From: Axinella damicornis
Lineage: Eukaryota > Porifera > Demospongiae > Axinellida > Axinellidae
Reading direction: 5' to 3'
Length of the DNA: 64,000 nucleotides
Assembly: GCA_963931865.1 (NCBI GenBank)
Contig: OZ007515.1
Coordinates: forward strand, 11,419,663 to 11,483,662
Position 1 is the stretch's first letter; each line of letters opens with the position of its first letter. The notes below the pieces were generated by a model. The model ran no database searches, was not told the DNA's origin, and worked only from the letters and a program-made list of their open reading frames with translations. Of the stretch, positions 50,126 through 62,744 are shown in pieces. A program made the position numbers and the translations under genes.

Positions 50126-50602
50126 CTTCTTAGCATAAATGATGAAGACATTATAACAATTTAGTTCTATGCCCAACATGCAGGTGCAATTCAATTACAC
50201 AGTGTGGCTAATGAATGCACGGTACAGCTGATTAGGAAGCCACTCGTCAAAAGGCTTCCTCATCAGTAGAGATCCAACATTTGTAAGCTGCAAATGGGTT
50301 ACTCACGGCTTGGTGAAATTTTTTGCAGTACTATCCATGCACCGCATGCATGAAACCATCTGTCAATAAACCTGTGCCGGACTTTACGTAGCTAGCTACA
50401 TGTACAGATTGTGATTTGTGAACCACACATGCGTAGTGCCACAATAACATATGCATGCCCAGCTACATACGCTATACAAGACGCAGGACCTTTGCGATCG
50501 AGGGAACATGCTATCACTCAGCAAATGAAAAGCCACTTCAGGTCTGCACAGATGCATGCACACGCGGACTGTGCATCTAGCCTTACGCAAAGGTGAACTT
50601 AC

Positions 50603-50655
50603 TGCGTGTGAGCTTGAGGAAACTGGCGACACCACTCAAGACCAAGACGCCATCA
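50603..50655 (-). other. Probable 5' UTR exon of iPLA2 copy 1
   Basis: CTCACACGCA|gtaagt is a strong donor at 50602-50601, about 480 bp upstream of the coding exon with the ATG at 50125. That exon follows an acceptor-like TTATGCTAAG. The upstream boundary is approximate. Confidence 0.4.
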
Positions 50656-50707
50656 TCTAGCCTCGTTCCCAGACCACGCGGGAGAGAATGTGGCCTGGAA
50701 CAAGGCT
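50655..50707. mobile_element. CTCGTTCCCAGGCC-family element, about 53 bp
   Basis: CTAGCCTCGTTCCCAGACCAC ... GTGGCCTGGAACAAGGCTT, a minimal copy in which two termini flank about 15 bp. It marks the boundary between the iPLA2 genes. Confidence 0.65.
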
Positions 50708-50893
50708 TGGTGAGGCATTCATTATGACGTCAAACAAAGTGCATAATTGATTATGCATTTCTCGAATCATGAATGTCATGATACACTATGTACACAAGCA
50801 CATACACAGGAGGAAAGGGTTATGTAATCAGGAGGCACTAAGACATAGCTAGTCAAATAGTATGGCATTGCGCTGGATGTAGTGTGGTCCGGT

Positions 50894-53800
50894 TTAGCTT
50901 GGTGCGTCCAGACTTGCAGAACGCTTCCGATTATCAATATAGTTCATTTTCCTACTGGCTTCAGCGACAAGCTGAAAGAGTTTCACAACCTCCATCATCC
51001 CTTGCGTCTCTGTCTGTCCCTTCGCCTGGATGATCATGTCCAGTAGTTTGTCAGTGTCTGTCTCTCCGGCAGCAATCACCTCCTTCAGCTGTGGGCTGAA
51101 GCGGTAGAATGGGATGCCTTGCTCTGCACAGCGACTGTGACAGTTGTCTGCAACGATCTCAGACTCAACCAGCTGCACACAGAGAGATATGACAAAGGAA
51201 CCATAGCAGCGAGTGGTTTGAGAAGCAAACTCGCAACCTCAATTACAACACGCTAACTTCATTCACAGGCCTGGGACTACAAACTACAAAATCCCAGGGG
51301 GCAGACCTACAAGTATATTTTTGGATTGGGGAAGCGCGGGCATTTAATACACCTACACGACACTTAAAAAGCAGTGGCAGTACAGTGCAAAGTTGCCACG
51401 ACAGCAATTCCTGATGACGGAAAATCGTAGTAAAAACTTATTAGTGGCTATTGAGGATGGGATTTGGATCAGTAGTGCCCCATGATAACATTAAGTCTAT
51501 TTCACTTCGCTTTGAACATGCGTATTTCGTGGATTTCACAGAAACTGTATTCTGCAAATATGACACTCGCACACAGAGTCCAGAAAGCATCCTGACTGCA
51601 GTGTGTTCAAGGTGGACAGGAGTACCAGCAACTAGCTTAGTCCTCAGGCTCCTCCCCCAGGTTTTGGTCATGTATACGGTACCAAGAGTGCATGATGACG
51701 ATGTCATCACAATGATGATGATGTCATCACAATGATGATGATGTCATCTTGACTGTACAATACCGTAGTGTCAGGAAAGAGCACCCACAGGCAGTGCATT
51801 ATACATGTTTCCGAAAACATGGGGGGGTGCGGGTGCATTCTTTTAAGTGCTTCTGCACTATACAGTGGATTTATTATGCAAGAGAATACGTTTGTGAATT
51901 GCTTGAAACTAGATTTTCACGAGAGTAAAAACTTTTCGCTGTTTTACAGACAGAACGTTTCCAGGTTGATTTTTTTTTGTGGATAATACTTTTACGAATC
52001 ACCACAGCAACATGAAATTTGAATATGTTTCTCCTGTGAAACAAAAGTCTATAATGTACACACACTGTACTGCAAACTAAACTAACCGCATTGGAGAGAA
52101 GTGCGATGAGGTTGCGCGTCCTCTTCCTGAGTGTGTCTGTGGCATTGAACCAGTGCTTGCCAAAGAAGAGGAACTCGTGGGCGTCGACCCTGCCCAACTC
52201 CTCGGCAGGATAAATCCCCGTACCCACAGACACCACCAGGGCAATTGGTAGGTCGATCCCACATTGACGGTAGTAGTTTTGGATAGCTGTAAGGCCATAG
52301 TCACAAGGGTTGTTGGCAAGGACTCCTCCGTCAACGTAGTTCTCAAACTCCTTGAAGAACATCGGAGCGGCAGACGTGTATCTTGCAACTTTCCAGACAG
52401 GCTCTGTGGTAGTTGCAAACACATGATGTGTGTGAATGAAGATGTGTATGGATAGCCACAAGTGTATTGATGATCCAGGTTCAAGAAACTATAGGCGATG
52501 CATGTTGCAACCTCATATCGATGGCACTCAGTTATATCTCAATAGCACCATCACCGTCCCCAAAACATAATTATGACTATATATTCTTGCTATATCGAGG
52601 GGCAACCGCACTCCTGCCTGGTAGCCGTTGCAACGCCGCGGTTGCCTCGCCGTAGCGAAGCTAATTATTGCAATCCGTTCCAATTAATGCACATGCCACA
52701 TGGCTCAGTCGATCGCGAGCAATGGCAACCAAAAGGAAGGCAAGACAGCACTCACAACTTAGCCAGCACGGTGAGTTTTGGCATGTAAGCGTCAGTGAAC
52801 GACAGCGATCACGGCTGTGTGGTCAGAATCTTCGTGTGCCTTTCCTAAGAACGGTACTGCCACCGGAAGTCGGAGAGAGGGCACGAGCAATGGCGGCCAC
52901 GGCGAGACAAAAGCGCTTGTATCTCCACCACCAAGGTGAGTTTCAGCACAAAAATTGTACGCTTGGGTCACTGAACGATAGCGATCACGATGGTGTAGGC
53001 AGATTCTTTGTAGGCCTTTCGCAAGGTAGTGTAAGGTTAATTAATTATTTATTTACATTAGATTACGCGGCACAATTTTTCCTATACCAGGAGTGTAATA
53101 GCTCCCAATGTCCTTACAAATCTCAGGAAGGAAGGCTATTGTCTACCACGGCTGCTACAAACATAACCAGTAGGTTATACTCAGCAAGCTTATGAAGGTA
53201 TGTACTTACGAGTGCTGAATTCATCGTTGAAGCAGTTGTTGAAGAAGTGAAGCTGAGGTGGAGCCGTCTTCTTGTTCACCGCAGCTATGAGAACCCTGGA
53301 GAGTTGTGGCAATCAATTATCCCTACATCACTCGTGAGATTATGCCAGGCACTCAGGCACTCCCACTTTTCCATACTGCAAGTGATGAAAAGCTGGGCAG
53401 GGGGCTAGGAACAAGGCTATTTGCACAACCTTCGTCCTTATTTCTGGGAGCCAAAAAAATAAACACAGGTATGTCTGGTATGGCATGTTTTCTCTGGTGC
53501 AGTGAGCAAAATGTACCAGGTAACTTTCCACACGTATCTAGTTAGCAGGAGACTGTCGTACACACCAAGAGTTGAACGCAATGCATAGTTGGTTGAACCG
53601 AGAGTGAATAACTAGACCCAAATTAGGGGCAGAGTCTACTTACGCGCCCTTCATTCTCACCATTTATCTATCAAATCATGGTCACGTGAGATGTTCGAAC
53701 CAGGACCTCCTGTTTTTCTGCACTGCAAGCAACAAAACGCTGGGCGGGGGCCTGGGATGAGGCTATGTGTACTGGTAAGTGTTTTGAGTGACAGTGGTTA

Positions 53801-56800
53801 ATACGTACTTCAACAGCCTGTGCATGGATGCCACGAACAATTGTACTACTTACTTTGGCCGCTTCACGTCCATCATGCGTATCTCAGATCCCAGCACGTC
53901 CTGCAGTAGCTTCTCCAGTGCTTTGGTGTTGAACGCAAACCCTGCCCTGGGGCTGGAGAACACCTCCTCCTTCATCCTGAAATACAACTGACGCAGCTCG
54001 CGGAGAGACTTCCCCGCTGCCAGGAGAAAGTTGACGTCTAGGTCAACAACGCTGAACAGAACTCAAATGATATGACAGACAATTTTCAGTGATTGCTGTG
54101 TGAGTGTATGCATGTGTGTTGTGAGTACTATATATGTACGTGTGTGGATGGGTGGGTTGGGGTGGGTGTGTTTGGGGAGTGGCTATGTGGTGTATTTCTA
54201 TAGAGAGTTTTTCAACCTGACCACTGCAGTCCACGCTCTCTAACTTTCTGACCTACGTCTTGTATGACAAGGTGAAAGTGTACATTCATGACTAGCTGGT
54301 CCTGCTCGGGCTAGGTACACAATATGTTTGATGTGTTGACAAAATTGACAATATACAATGTGTCTCTTCAGGTCATGGGTGCACAGATAGGCCAAGTGTT
54401 CGAGCTGTGTACTATGCTAGCTATCTCGGGCTAGGAATGAGATATGAAGCTGGGATTTGCACCATTGTGATCAGCGTGAATGGAGCGTTCCAATGATGTC
54501 TGTTTTGCCGTAGATTGAATTTTGACCCCAAATCATGAAAAACCCTGGATTATAGCCTTTGGTCGAGTGCGATTTTTGGCAAAAATGTGACCGACAATAA
54601 AAACCAATTTAGGGCATCGTTTGGAAGCTCTTTTCATGCTGATCACAATGGTACAATCCCCAGCTTCATATCTCGTTCACATAGCAAGATACATAATATG
54701 TGCCAATTGTTTTCAATCTGACCACTGCAGTCCACGCTCTCTCACTTCTGACCTACATAGCTGGTCCTGCTCCGGCTAGGTACACAATATGCCTCAACAT
54801 GAGCCGGTGCTGTCAGTGCTTTGATGTGTTGACAAATTGACAATACAGTGTGTCTCTTTAGGCAATGGGTACACAGAGTGGGAATTGGGCCAAGTATTTG
54901 AGCTGTGTACTATACTAGCTATCTCGGGCTAGGAAGGAGATATGAAGCTGGGATTTGCACCATTGTGATCAGCGTGAATGGAGCATTCCAATGATGTCCG
55001 TTTTGCCGTAGATTGAATTTTGACCCCAAATCATGAAAAGCCATGGATTATAGCCTTTGGTCGAGTGCGATTTTTGGCAAAAATGTGACCGAGAATAAAA
55101 TCCAATTTTAGGACATCGTTTGGAAGCTCTTTTCATGCTGATCACAATGGTACAATCCCCAGCTTCATATCTCATTCACATACCAAGATACAGTGTGCCA
55201 TCCGTTTGACACTAGAAACACAGAGCTGTGATGCAGTGTGCCATCCGTTTGACACTAGAAACACAGAGCTGCGACGCATTGCGTTCACTCTCTTCTTATT
55301 TCCTTCCATTATCCCATTTGAGGGAGAGCCTTGGAATCAGAGCTGTACACTAACGTACCGTAGACCATTCCCAGTGCCAGAATACCTCCCGTCGACGAGC
55401 CCACAATCCAGTCAAACAGCTCTGTGATCTTTCTCCCAGTAGCCTCTTCCAGTTGACTCAAGATTTCAACCTGGACAAGACCCTTGATCCCGCCTCCATC
55501 CAGAAAGAGCACCCGGCTTCCTCCCCTTACCTAGAATTGTGCAGTATACCAGTAACATCATCTTGGGACAATCGTATTGGCAACCTTTTTCAATATTGCG
55601 ATTATTATATTGATCACTGTAATATAACGCCAGATAGTCTATAGCGGTCACCATGGGACCCCAGTATTTTTGGCCACTATAGACAGGTGAGGAACAATCC
55701 GCCCAGGTCTACCCCTCACCTCGAATCCTATTCCTGGCTGCTGCTCCTTGCACGTCTTCTTGTAGTGGTACATCTCCTGCTGCTGGTAGGTCATAGCTAT
55801 GGCTTCATCCGGGTTCATCGAGAGGGACAGCTGACCGTCTATCCTCACGTTGATGTAGTCTTCCAATTCCTCATAGAGGGAGAGAACTGTTCTACCTTCG
55901 TCGTAATCCCTGAGCTTGATACTCCTCTCGAGCCCCGACTCTGAACTAAAGTCATTGCTGTCTACTATTTTCGGTATCTTGTTGAATCTGAGCTTCCTAG
56001 ACTTGCCCCTAAGTGCACCGACCGAGTAGAGAAGGTCGAGCATGTCGTGCAGCTGTTGAGCCACCTCAGGGCTAGCTGCAACGGGCAGCTTCTCCTTCAC
56101 TTCTTCATCACCTTCACTCACGGACAGTCTGATCTGGACAGAGTCCATGAACTCCCTAGGGTCGTCATAGCTGCCACAAGACTGATACGAAGCTTCGAGG
56201 ATTGTGGGTTCCTCTAGCCTTCCGTTTCTCCCACCGTTCACCTGGTACATGGCATCCACAAACACCCACGAGCTAGTGGAGTCAACTCTGCTGTAGGCTG
56301 TCCGTCTCACACCATGTCGTGTTAGAATCGGCGACACTTGTGAGACTGAGTACCGGTGAGTGATAGGATCGGACTTCACGGCCTCCACACCATTACTGTG
56401 ATTGATGACTTTAGTTTCTCTCTCTTGTGATGCCCATGCGATAGTGGCGAGGTCCAGAGGTGTCTGACGTCGCGCGTTGAGGGCATTGACATTGGCGCCA
56501 AATGACATCAGCGTTTTAGCACACATCGGGTCACATACCTATAGTGAAACAAGCACATCAGTAAAGTTATGACTTGCAATTGGCTAGACCATCTGCCCAA
56601 GCCAGTCTCGTTCACAGCCCCCTGGCCAGCCTAGCAGGGGCCTGGGAATGAAGCTAGGTTCGGGGCCTGGGAACGAGGTTGGGCAGGGGCCTGGGAACGA
56701 GGCTGGTCGGGGGCCTGGGAACAAGATTGGCTTAATACCACAAAAGTTAAGTCAGCACAGCAGAGGAGCAGGAACGGTTGACCTTCACTAAGTGGGGTCA

Positions 56801-58371
56801 TTGCTCAGACAAGGAGAGGAGAGCCACCATTGAACTTAAGACTGAAGGCTCTGAGAATCTCAGGGTCCTGAAATCAATTAGCAATGAATCATTAGCAAAG
56901 GTCAACTATCCTCCATGAACACACAGTGACCGAAGTAGCCATTCTGATGTGTACACAGTTGACTCCCCCAGAATATCAAAGGTACACATCCAAGAGTGGT
57001 CAACACAGAAGCCTCCGCATATCCAAAAGCAGATCTGATGCCCAGAGAGAGAGAGAGAGAGAGAGAAATTGAATCTCCAGATAATTTTTTTACCAGTTGG
57101 GACTCAAACCCCAAGTCAAAGTACAGCATGTGCCCACGGCACAGGAGCAGCATTTTTCTGTGGATTCAATTTCTCTCTTTATATATCTCTCTCTCTCTCC
57201 ATCATTAATAACCATCACAAACTGAGCCTACTGACTCATTCGGTGCCCGCTTTACCAAGCAGATCTCTTGTCTAAGACGGAAACCTGGTAGGAGGTTAGC
57301 TACGGTCTACCCACCTGTACAGCAAAGTGCAGTGCAGTCATCTCGTCCGCTGCGCGGAGATTGACATCCGCGGTGCTGTGTGTGAGGAGGGCGATGAGTA
57401 GCTCCACCTTGTCTTTGTGAGCGCTCTTCACGAGGGCGTGTATTGGGGCATCCCAGTTTTCGTCCCGGATGTTGGGGTTGATGCCGGGCCTCTTTAACAG
57501 ATCCACTAGCACCTGGAAAGGGATATTCATTGGCCCAATATGATGTCACTGTGATGTAATCTATTCAATGGTGGGCAGCAATTCAGACTAGCAGGACATA
57601 GTCACCGTCACCCCACCAATACCTAGGGACAGAAACATCCAACCAGCCCTACAATCCTCCCCGCCCCCATCAACCAAGCCTGCACCCTGCCTCATGAGAC
57701 ATACACGTCTCCGAGTCTCGGGCCTGGGAACGAGACTAGTTGCAGCCATACTTGCTTCCTAGGAAATTCATACGAGATGGACTCCACCCTGAGATATCGG
57801 GACGGCTCATACTGACTTCCCTTAGGAATGTCCAGCTCATTTGACCAAATGAGATGGAATTATACTGCACACCACCATAGCCAAGATGCCATGGTGGTAC
57901 TTACAAGACGGTGATGGGAGCACGACCTCTACTGCATGAGGGTCTAGTCCGTGAGACACCTTAACCCCCTCAAGGGAGGTCATAGCCGGCCAGCACTGCA
58001 CCCACCATGTGCATGTCGGCGTGACTGATGGAGTTTGATCACACCCTCTTCTTCATGAAGGTCTGGTCCACAAGGCCACTCTTGAGATTACCATGAGCTT
58101 ACAATCCACACAGCATATCCCCATATCCCCAAAATGAACACTGGCACTGTGACGTCATAGTAAAACCCACATGCTACAAGCAGCCATGATCTCATGTGGG
58201 GGCTGTTTACACTCCTAACCTCATGACGTGTGATGAGCATGCAGAACTACAATAACAACAGGTGCACATGATGTAATGCCAAATATGCAGCAAAAGTATT
58301 CATCACAGATTCTGCAGTACTGGACCCAGAGTGACCCATTTTTTTATGACAGCGGAAATTGTCATTTCCCT

Positions 58372-58405
<34 letters not shown>

Positions 58406-61358
58406 TCCTAGTATACATACGCTTTGTCGTGTCCCGTGGCACTATGACTCTAGATGGACCTAATCGGTTGTTTCCATCTTCACTGCTTGTTGATCACTTG
58501 CAGTATCAAACGTGGACACAGGATCCTAGCTTTTCCCATGTCGGCTGGCAGGAAGGGCTTACACAAACAAACGAACATACCAAACACTGATTTGCGACAG
58601 CGGACTGAACATTCAAACAGTAAGTCGTTTGGTGCTGTGGCACAGACAGCTGGCTTTTCGGCAAAGGTCACAGGTTGTGACTCCAGTTGCTGTTCTAAGT
58701 ACGGCACGTTTTGGAGTGACCACCGATGTACGTGAGAGACTCCAAGTAGCATCCTACAGCCCACATTCCCAGGCCCCGGGCCAGCATAACACTGGCAGGG
58801 AAGTTGGGCGAACTGAGCTGGGTGTGGGTGAAGCTAAACAAACAGCATGCCCAGTTCAACAGTGGGGAGAACTTTTAATCATATTCACTGATGTTCTATG
58901 GCAACCATGCTTTGAGTTCCTCAACAGTCAAAACACTAGCCAGTGTAGGTATTCCCTTAATTAGCTTCCAACAGCAGACTTGGCATAAGTAGGATCAGCT
59001 GACTAGACAACTAGCCAAGGGGACCTTGCTGACAGGGCACTTGCAAGGTTCTGCCCACGCTGGTCAGAGCTGGTCAGAGATGGTACACGCAACCACCTCT
59101 CAGCTTTCTTGTCCACGTTCACCCCATAATATCACAACAGCAGACACAGCACATAGAAGCTGTGTCCTTACACTAAGTCCCAATTTTACCATTCCTCATG
59201 CCTGCCTGGGCAGAACCCTATGAGGGTCACGGTTTCCAATGGTCCCATCATTCCCAGGCCATTCCCACCGCCAGATTTGATTGTTTGCAGTATGAATACG
59301 GCAGGGGAAGGCCTGGGAAATCAGGTTACGTACAGGTAAACAGATGGTAGACATACAAGGGGCAGTGCCCAACGATGAACCTTGATGACCTTTCTTGTAC
59401 TGTCCATCCAAAGGCTGGATGTCAGAGTGTTCGCAAGGCAGACGATCAATACCGTTCATTGTTCACAACGGGATGGATCAATGCGAAACACGGTTAGGCA
59501 CCATCCCTTGTGTTTCTACTCTCTGTTTATCTGACTTCATCGCACGTGGCCAGATCTCCCAGGCCTCCCCTTGCTGTATTTGCATACTGGTGGCCTGGGA
59601 ACGAGGGTGTCCATCAGCAGCACATTGCACAATATTATATTATGTACCCTCAATTTCAGATGCTAATCTGCACACACTGAGGTTTACCTCCTCATAAACC
59701 TCGGTATTCAAATACATGTATCCCATGTACAGCAAGCAACCTCACCTGTACGCTCTTTGAGTCGAAAAGGAGGTAGCTCAAGTCCTGCACCGGCTCTCCC
59801 GTCACAGAGAACCTCTTGAGCAGAGCTGGAGAGTGCTTTGTAAATCGCTACAAGAGACAAGAGAGGAGAGCTATATTGAATCACCATGAACCAATGTTTG
59901 CAGTGTTGACATCATGTGCCTACTGCACCAGTGGCAAAGGTTGTACAATGGAATCTAATATGCACACTTGTGCAGCCACAACATGTAGTATGGTAGGTGT
60001 TCTGGCTTCAGGGAAGGATTATGGAACGTGGTCAAGTGCCCTGATCAACTGGCCTTCATTTGAAACTCAGACCAGACTGAACCGACCAGAAATAACAAAC
60101 AAGGTAAGCGCCCTTAGTCTCGGCCCCAGACCCAAACCAATCCCAGCATGGGTCGCTTCCAGTATCACGCACGGGGAGGAGGTGATAATGGAAGCGATCC
60201 ACACTGGGGTTGGTTCGGGTCTGGGCCCTCTGGAGCCCAGATTAGAGTGCTCTCTGCTCGAGAATGGCTGGTAAAGCATACTGGCTACGGCCAGCAGTGT
60301 CTAAGGCTTGTGGGTTGCATCTAAATAGCTCAGAACTGCTTTATAGCTCGATACATACCAGCCACACCAGGTACATGAGTGTCTACTTTAGGTCGGTTCT
60401 GGTCCGAAGGCCAAGTTGCGGCACCATCCCTAATCAAGGTGGCGATCATTTCTAGTACCCTGCCATGAAAAAAAGGCGGTGATCGCTTCAAGTATCCCAC
60501 CACAAAATTCATGGCAGGATACTAGACGTGATCGTCACCTTGATTAGGGATGGTACCAGTAAAAATGCGTACTACTGTTTTCGCCCACAAGGGAGGGAAT
60601 AGAGTAGCCCCCATGTTTTTGTACCCAAGTCCACTCCCACTTTTTCTCACTTGCAGCTCAATATAATACTGCAGGAAAACAGAGGGTTTTGGAATGGCTT
60701 TGAACCTAAGGGATGGGGATGAGGGGATGCTCTATTTGTAGCAGATACTGGCTACATCTCTGCAGTGTTTCCGAGAAAGCATGAAAGGGAGGGGGAGGGG
60801 GGCTGAGCTTAAACTCGGAAAGGCTCCGTAAGTCAAATTGTCGTAGATCCATGGCGGAAAATAATGAGATTGCCAGTGTAGCAACATCTATGAATCATGA
60901 CTGGCTTGTATAGTGCGAATAAATAGCTAGTACATATTGGTGTGCATTTATACATAGATGGTTGGTATGATTTATACCGTCATAAAGCCGTATGGCTCTT
61001 TGCATGTGTAAACAAATCAACGGTTCAATCGCCCATGACCGTTCAAAGATCGCGTAGACTACTCGAAAGTTTACACTGGCGCAGCGCAAAGATTTGTATA
61101 CCACTTTGCATGCACGAGACATTGGCATAAATATGATTGCAAAATATGGATGTTGCTAGCAGCTACCTCCTGCTTATCAACACAGCGCGGGATATAGCAA
61201 CAACGTACTTCATCCTTTTTCCCTCCCTTGCCAGAAGGTTGTCGTTCCAGCACCGGTGAGGCGTGTGGTGACTCCGAACTGGCTTTTTTCTTCTTGCTGA
61301 AACTTCTTTTCTTGTTCTTGACGGACCGCCTCTCTGCCTCTAAGGGCTTTTCAGCCAT
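50894..61358 (-). CDS. Calcium-independent phospholipase A2-like (ankyrin + patatin), copy 2
   Basis: Nine exons: 61358-61167, 59847-59746, 57512-57315, 56538-55720, 55530-55359, 54016-53854, 53295-53210, 52403-52087 and 51172-50894; 775 residues. All joins keep frame. The N-terminus is Lys/Ser-rich (NKKRSFSKKKKASSESP). Ankyrin-like segments: ENWDAPIHALVKSAHKDKVELL, DEMTALHFAVQ and FGANVNALNARRQTPLDLA. The patatin domain is complete: DGGGIKGL, nucleophile elbow GSSTGG, YVDGGVLANNP. Exons of 198, 163, 86, 317 and 279 bases equal those of the downstream copy exactly, so the two arose by tandem duplication. Copy 2 has an extra 34-codon exon and an intron splitting the region that is one exon in copy 1. 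The expected product is a serine lipase acting on phospholipids, perhaps membrane-remodelling or signalling. Confidence 0.88.
52718..53030 (+). repeat. Tandemly duplicated segment carrying ATG-plus-donor cassettes
   Basis: Two copies of about 150 bp: each has GAGCAATGGC, about 15 open codons, then a donor-like GGTGAGTTT, then a shared tail (GAACGACAGCGATCACGGCT; GAACGATAGCGATCACGATG) ending near CCTTTC. ATGs are at 52722 and 52890. A third partial copy of the tail is at about 44927-44983. They lie in an intron of iPLA2 copy 2 on the opposite strand. Confidence 0.55.
54439..54674. mobile_element. TIR element, first of a tandem pair
   Basis: About 236 bp with inverted ends of about 40 bp: GAGATATGAAGCTGGGATTT then CACCATTGTGATCAGCGTGAA; the right end reads TTCATGCTGATCACAATGGT ... 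CCCAGCTTCATATCTC. No ORF of note. Intron 5 of iPLA2 copy 2. Confidence 0.8.
54937..55173. mobile_element. TIR element, second of the tandem pair
   Basis: Nearly identical to 54439-54674, including both ends. The sequence before each copy (CCACTGCAGTCCACGCTCTC ... GCTAGCTATCTCGGGCTAGG) is duplicated too, so a unit of about 490 bp was duplicated as a block rather than inserted twice. Confidence 0.8.
56600..56735. repeat. Cluster of GGGGCCTGGGAACGAGGCT motifs
   Basis: Four close copies of a terminus of the CTCGTTCCCAGGCC family in the same orientation (GGGCCTGGGAATGAAGCT, GGGGCCTGGGAACGAGGTT, GGGGCCTGGGAACGAGGCT, GGGGCCTGGGAACAAGATT). They look like local amplification of one element end. Confidence 0.7.
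57514..59745. other. Intron 2 of iPLA2 copy 2
   Basis: No exon is seen. It contains a 29-base C run at 58376-58404, a repeat terminus GGGCCTGGGAACGAGACTAG near 57720, and an imperfect family element at about 59245-59325. The open frames here lack splice partners or family signatures. Confidence 0.5.
60117..60240. repeat. Foldback repeat
   Basis: GGCCCCAGACCCAAACCAATCC and ... GGGGTTGGTTCGGGTCTGGGCCC pair, with inner TGGGTCGCTTCCAGTATCAC / GTGATAATGGAAGCGATCCA. Intron 1 of iPLA2 copy 2. Confidence 0.7.
60420..60557. repeat. Foldback repeat, about 138 bp
   Basis: Starts GGCACCATCCCTAATCAAGG and ends CCTTGATTAGGGATGGTACC. Inner arms GGCGATCATTTCTAGTACCC / GATACTAGACGTGATCG extend the pairing. 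Intron 1 of iPLA2 copy 2, 170 bp from the foldback at 60117. Confidence 0.75.
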
Positions 61359-61640
61359 TTCCAGGGTCCGGCGGGGCTGTTTGTTAACTCGACTGCCGAA
61401 TGGAACCGAAGAACACGGAACGTTCAGGTTCCGGTGTCACGGTAGAATGGGGCCCCTTAAATTGGGGGCCCCGGCCCCATTCTTAGCGCATGCGCAAACT
61501 TTCTCCGCCGGGAACACGGCTAGGGAGGGGCTAGAGGAGCATGGGTGGTGGGGCTGCCATGGGGTGGGAGGATGGGAGATGCGCATGGGGTCTGGATGCG
61601 TGGAGGATGGAGCACATGGAATGATATGGGAGCAACTATT
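61359..61640 (-). promoter_or_regulatory. Probable promoter region of iPLA2 copy 2, with NRF1-like site
   Basis: A GC-rich stretch upstream of the ATG at 61358 contains the palindrome GCGCATGCGC at 61486-61495, the consensus bound by NRF1 in animals, and a GGGGCCCC-type palindrome at about 61450-61478. No TATA box is evident. No transcription start can be fixed from sequence alone. Confidence 0.4.
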
Positions 61641-62038
61641 GCGCTAAGATGTGTTACCCTAATAAAAAATACACTACTGCATAATTATATGGAATAATCA
61701 GCACATGCAATCTTTATATGCTGGTTTGTCTCTAAAATGATAAGAGTCCTGATTTCAGAGCACTACTGTTGCTGCCGGTCTTCTTGGAGGAGGCCGCAGT
61801 GTTTGATAGCACTGCTATTATTTTGGCCAATTGACCTTATAATTTGGTTTACACATAGCTACTACATAATCAGGAGTTGTCCAGTACGGAATGGATTGCC
61901 ATTGCATTTTGCAAACAAAATACAGAACTGAAGAATTTGGTAATCCGCTCATTGGAGACTGATTGGCCATGTCAGGATGACCCAACTCTGTTGACTCACA
62001 TGACATGCTTAAGAACAAATTGCAGACACCAAAACGAT

Positions 62039-62744
62039 TTATTTACACCGTGAAGTATGCATTTCTTGAAGTTCAAGGTAGAGGTCTTTGCCACTCTCCA
62101 GGGGAGCCCCTAGCACTGCAGCTTGTGGGTGGACCTTCTTATCTCTCTCAGACCAGCCAAGGAGCTCAGTCTCAGGCTGGGACAGTGCTGCATGTAGCTC
62201 AGAGAAGATGGGACGAAATTCTGGGTCAGGATGCCTGCAACAGAATGGCAAAGTTTAGCTATAGCTAGCTAGCTAGCTAGCTAGCTAGGCCAATCCTGTT
62301 CATATGTGCATATAGTAAAGTGCCAATGGAATTTTGGTAGCTATAGAGAATCCACAGAGCTCAGCTATTTACAGGAAGAAAGTTTTGCTGTATTCCATTG
62401 AGAGCAACAAGCTAGCCTCTGATCATATGCACATTGTTTTCCTCTTCTCCATGAAAAGAGGTCGGAATAGAATTACCCTAGCTATATATGTGAAGGTAGA
62501 CATGCAGCTTACCAGCACTGAGCCATTAGCTTGTACACTGCCCTAGGGCACCCCGGAGGGGGAGAGAGCCTGTAGCCATCATCAACCAAACGGAGAACCT
62601 GCAATTGCAACAAGTCCTCAGAACGGCAATCTTGTGTATATAGTATTTTCTCTTGCAAAACTCATGCAATACCTTGTTGGATTATACTGACATCAAATAG
62701 GTCATACTTATTAATCCAATTTAGCAGTATAAAAATTCAATTCT

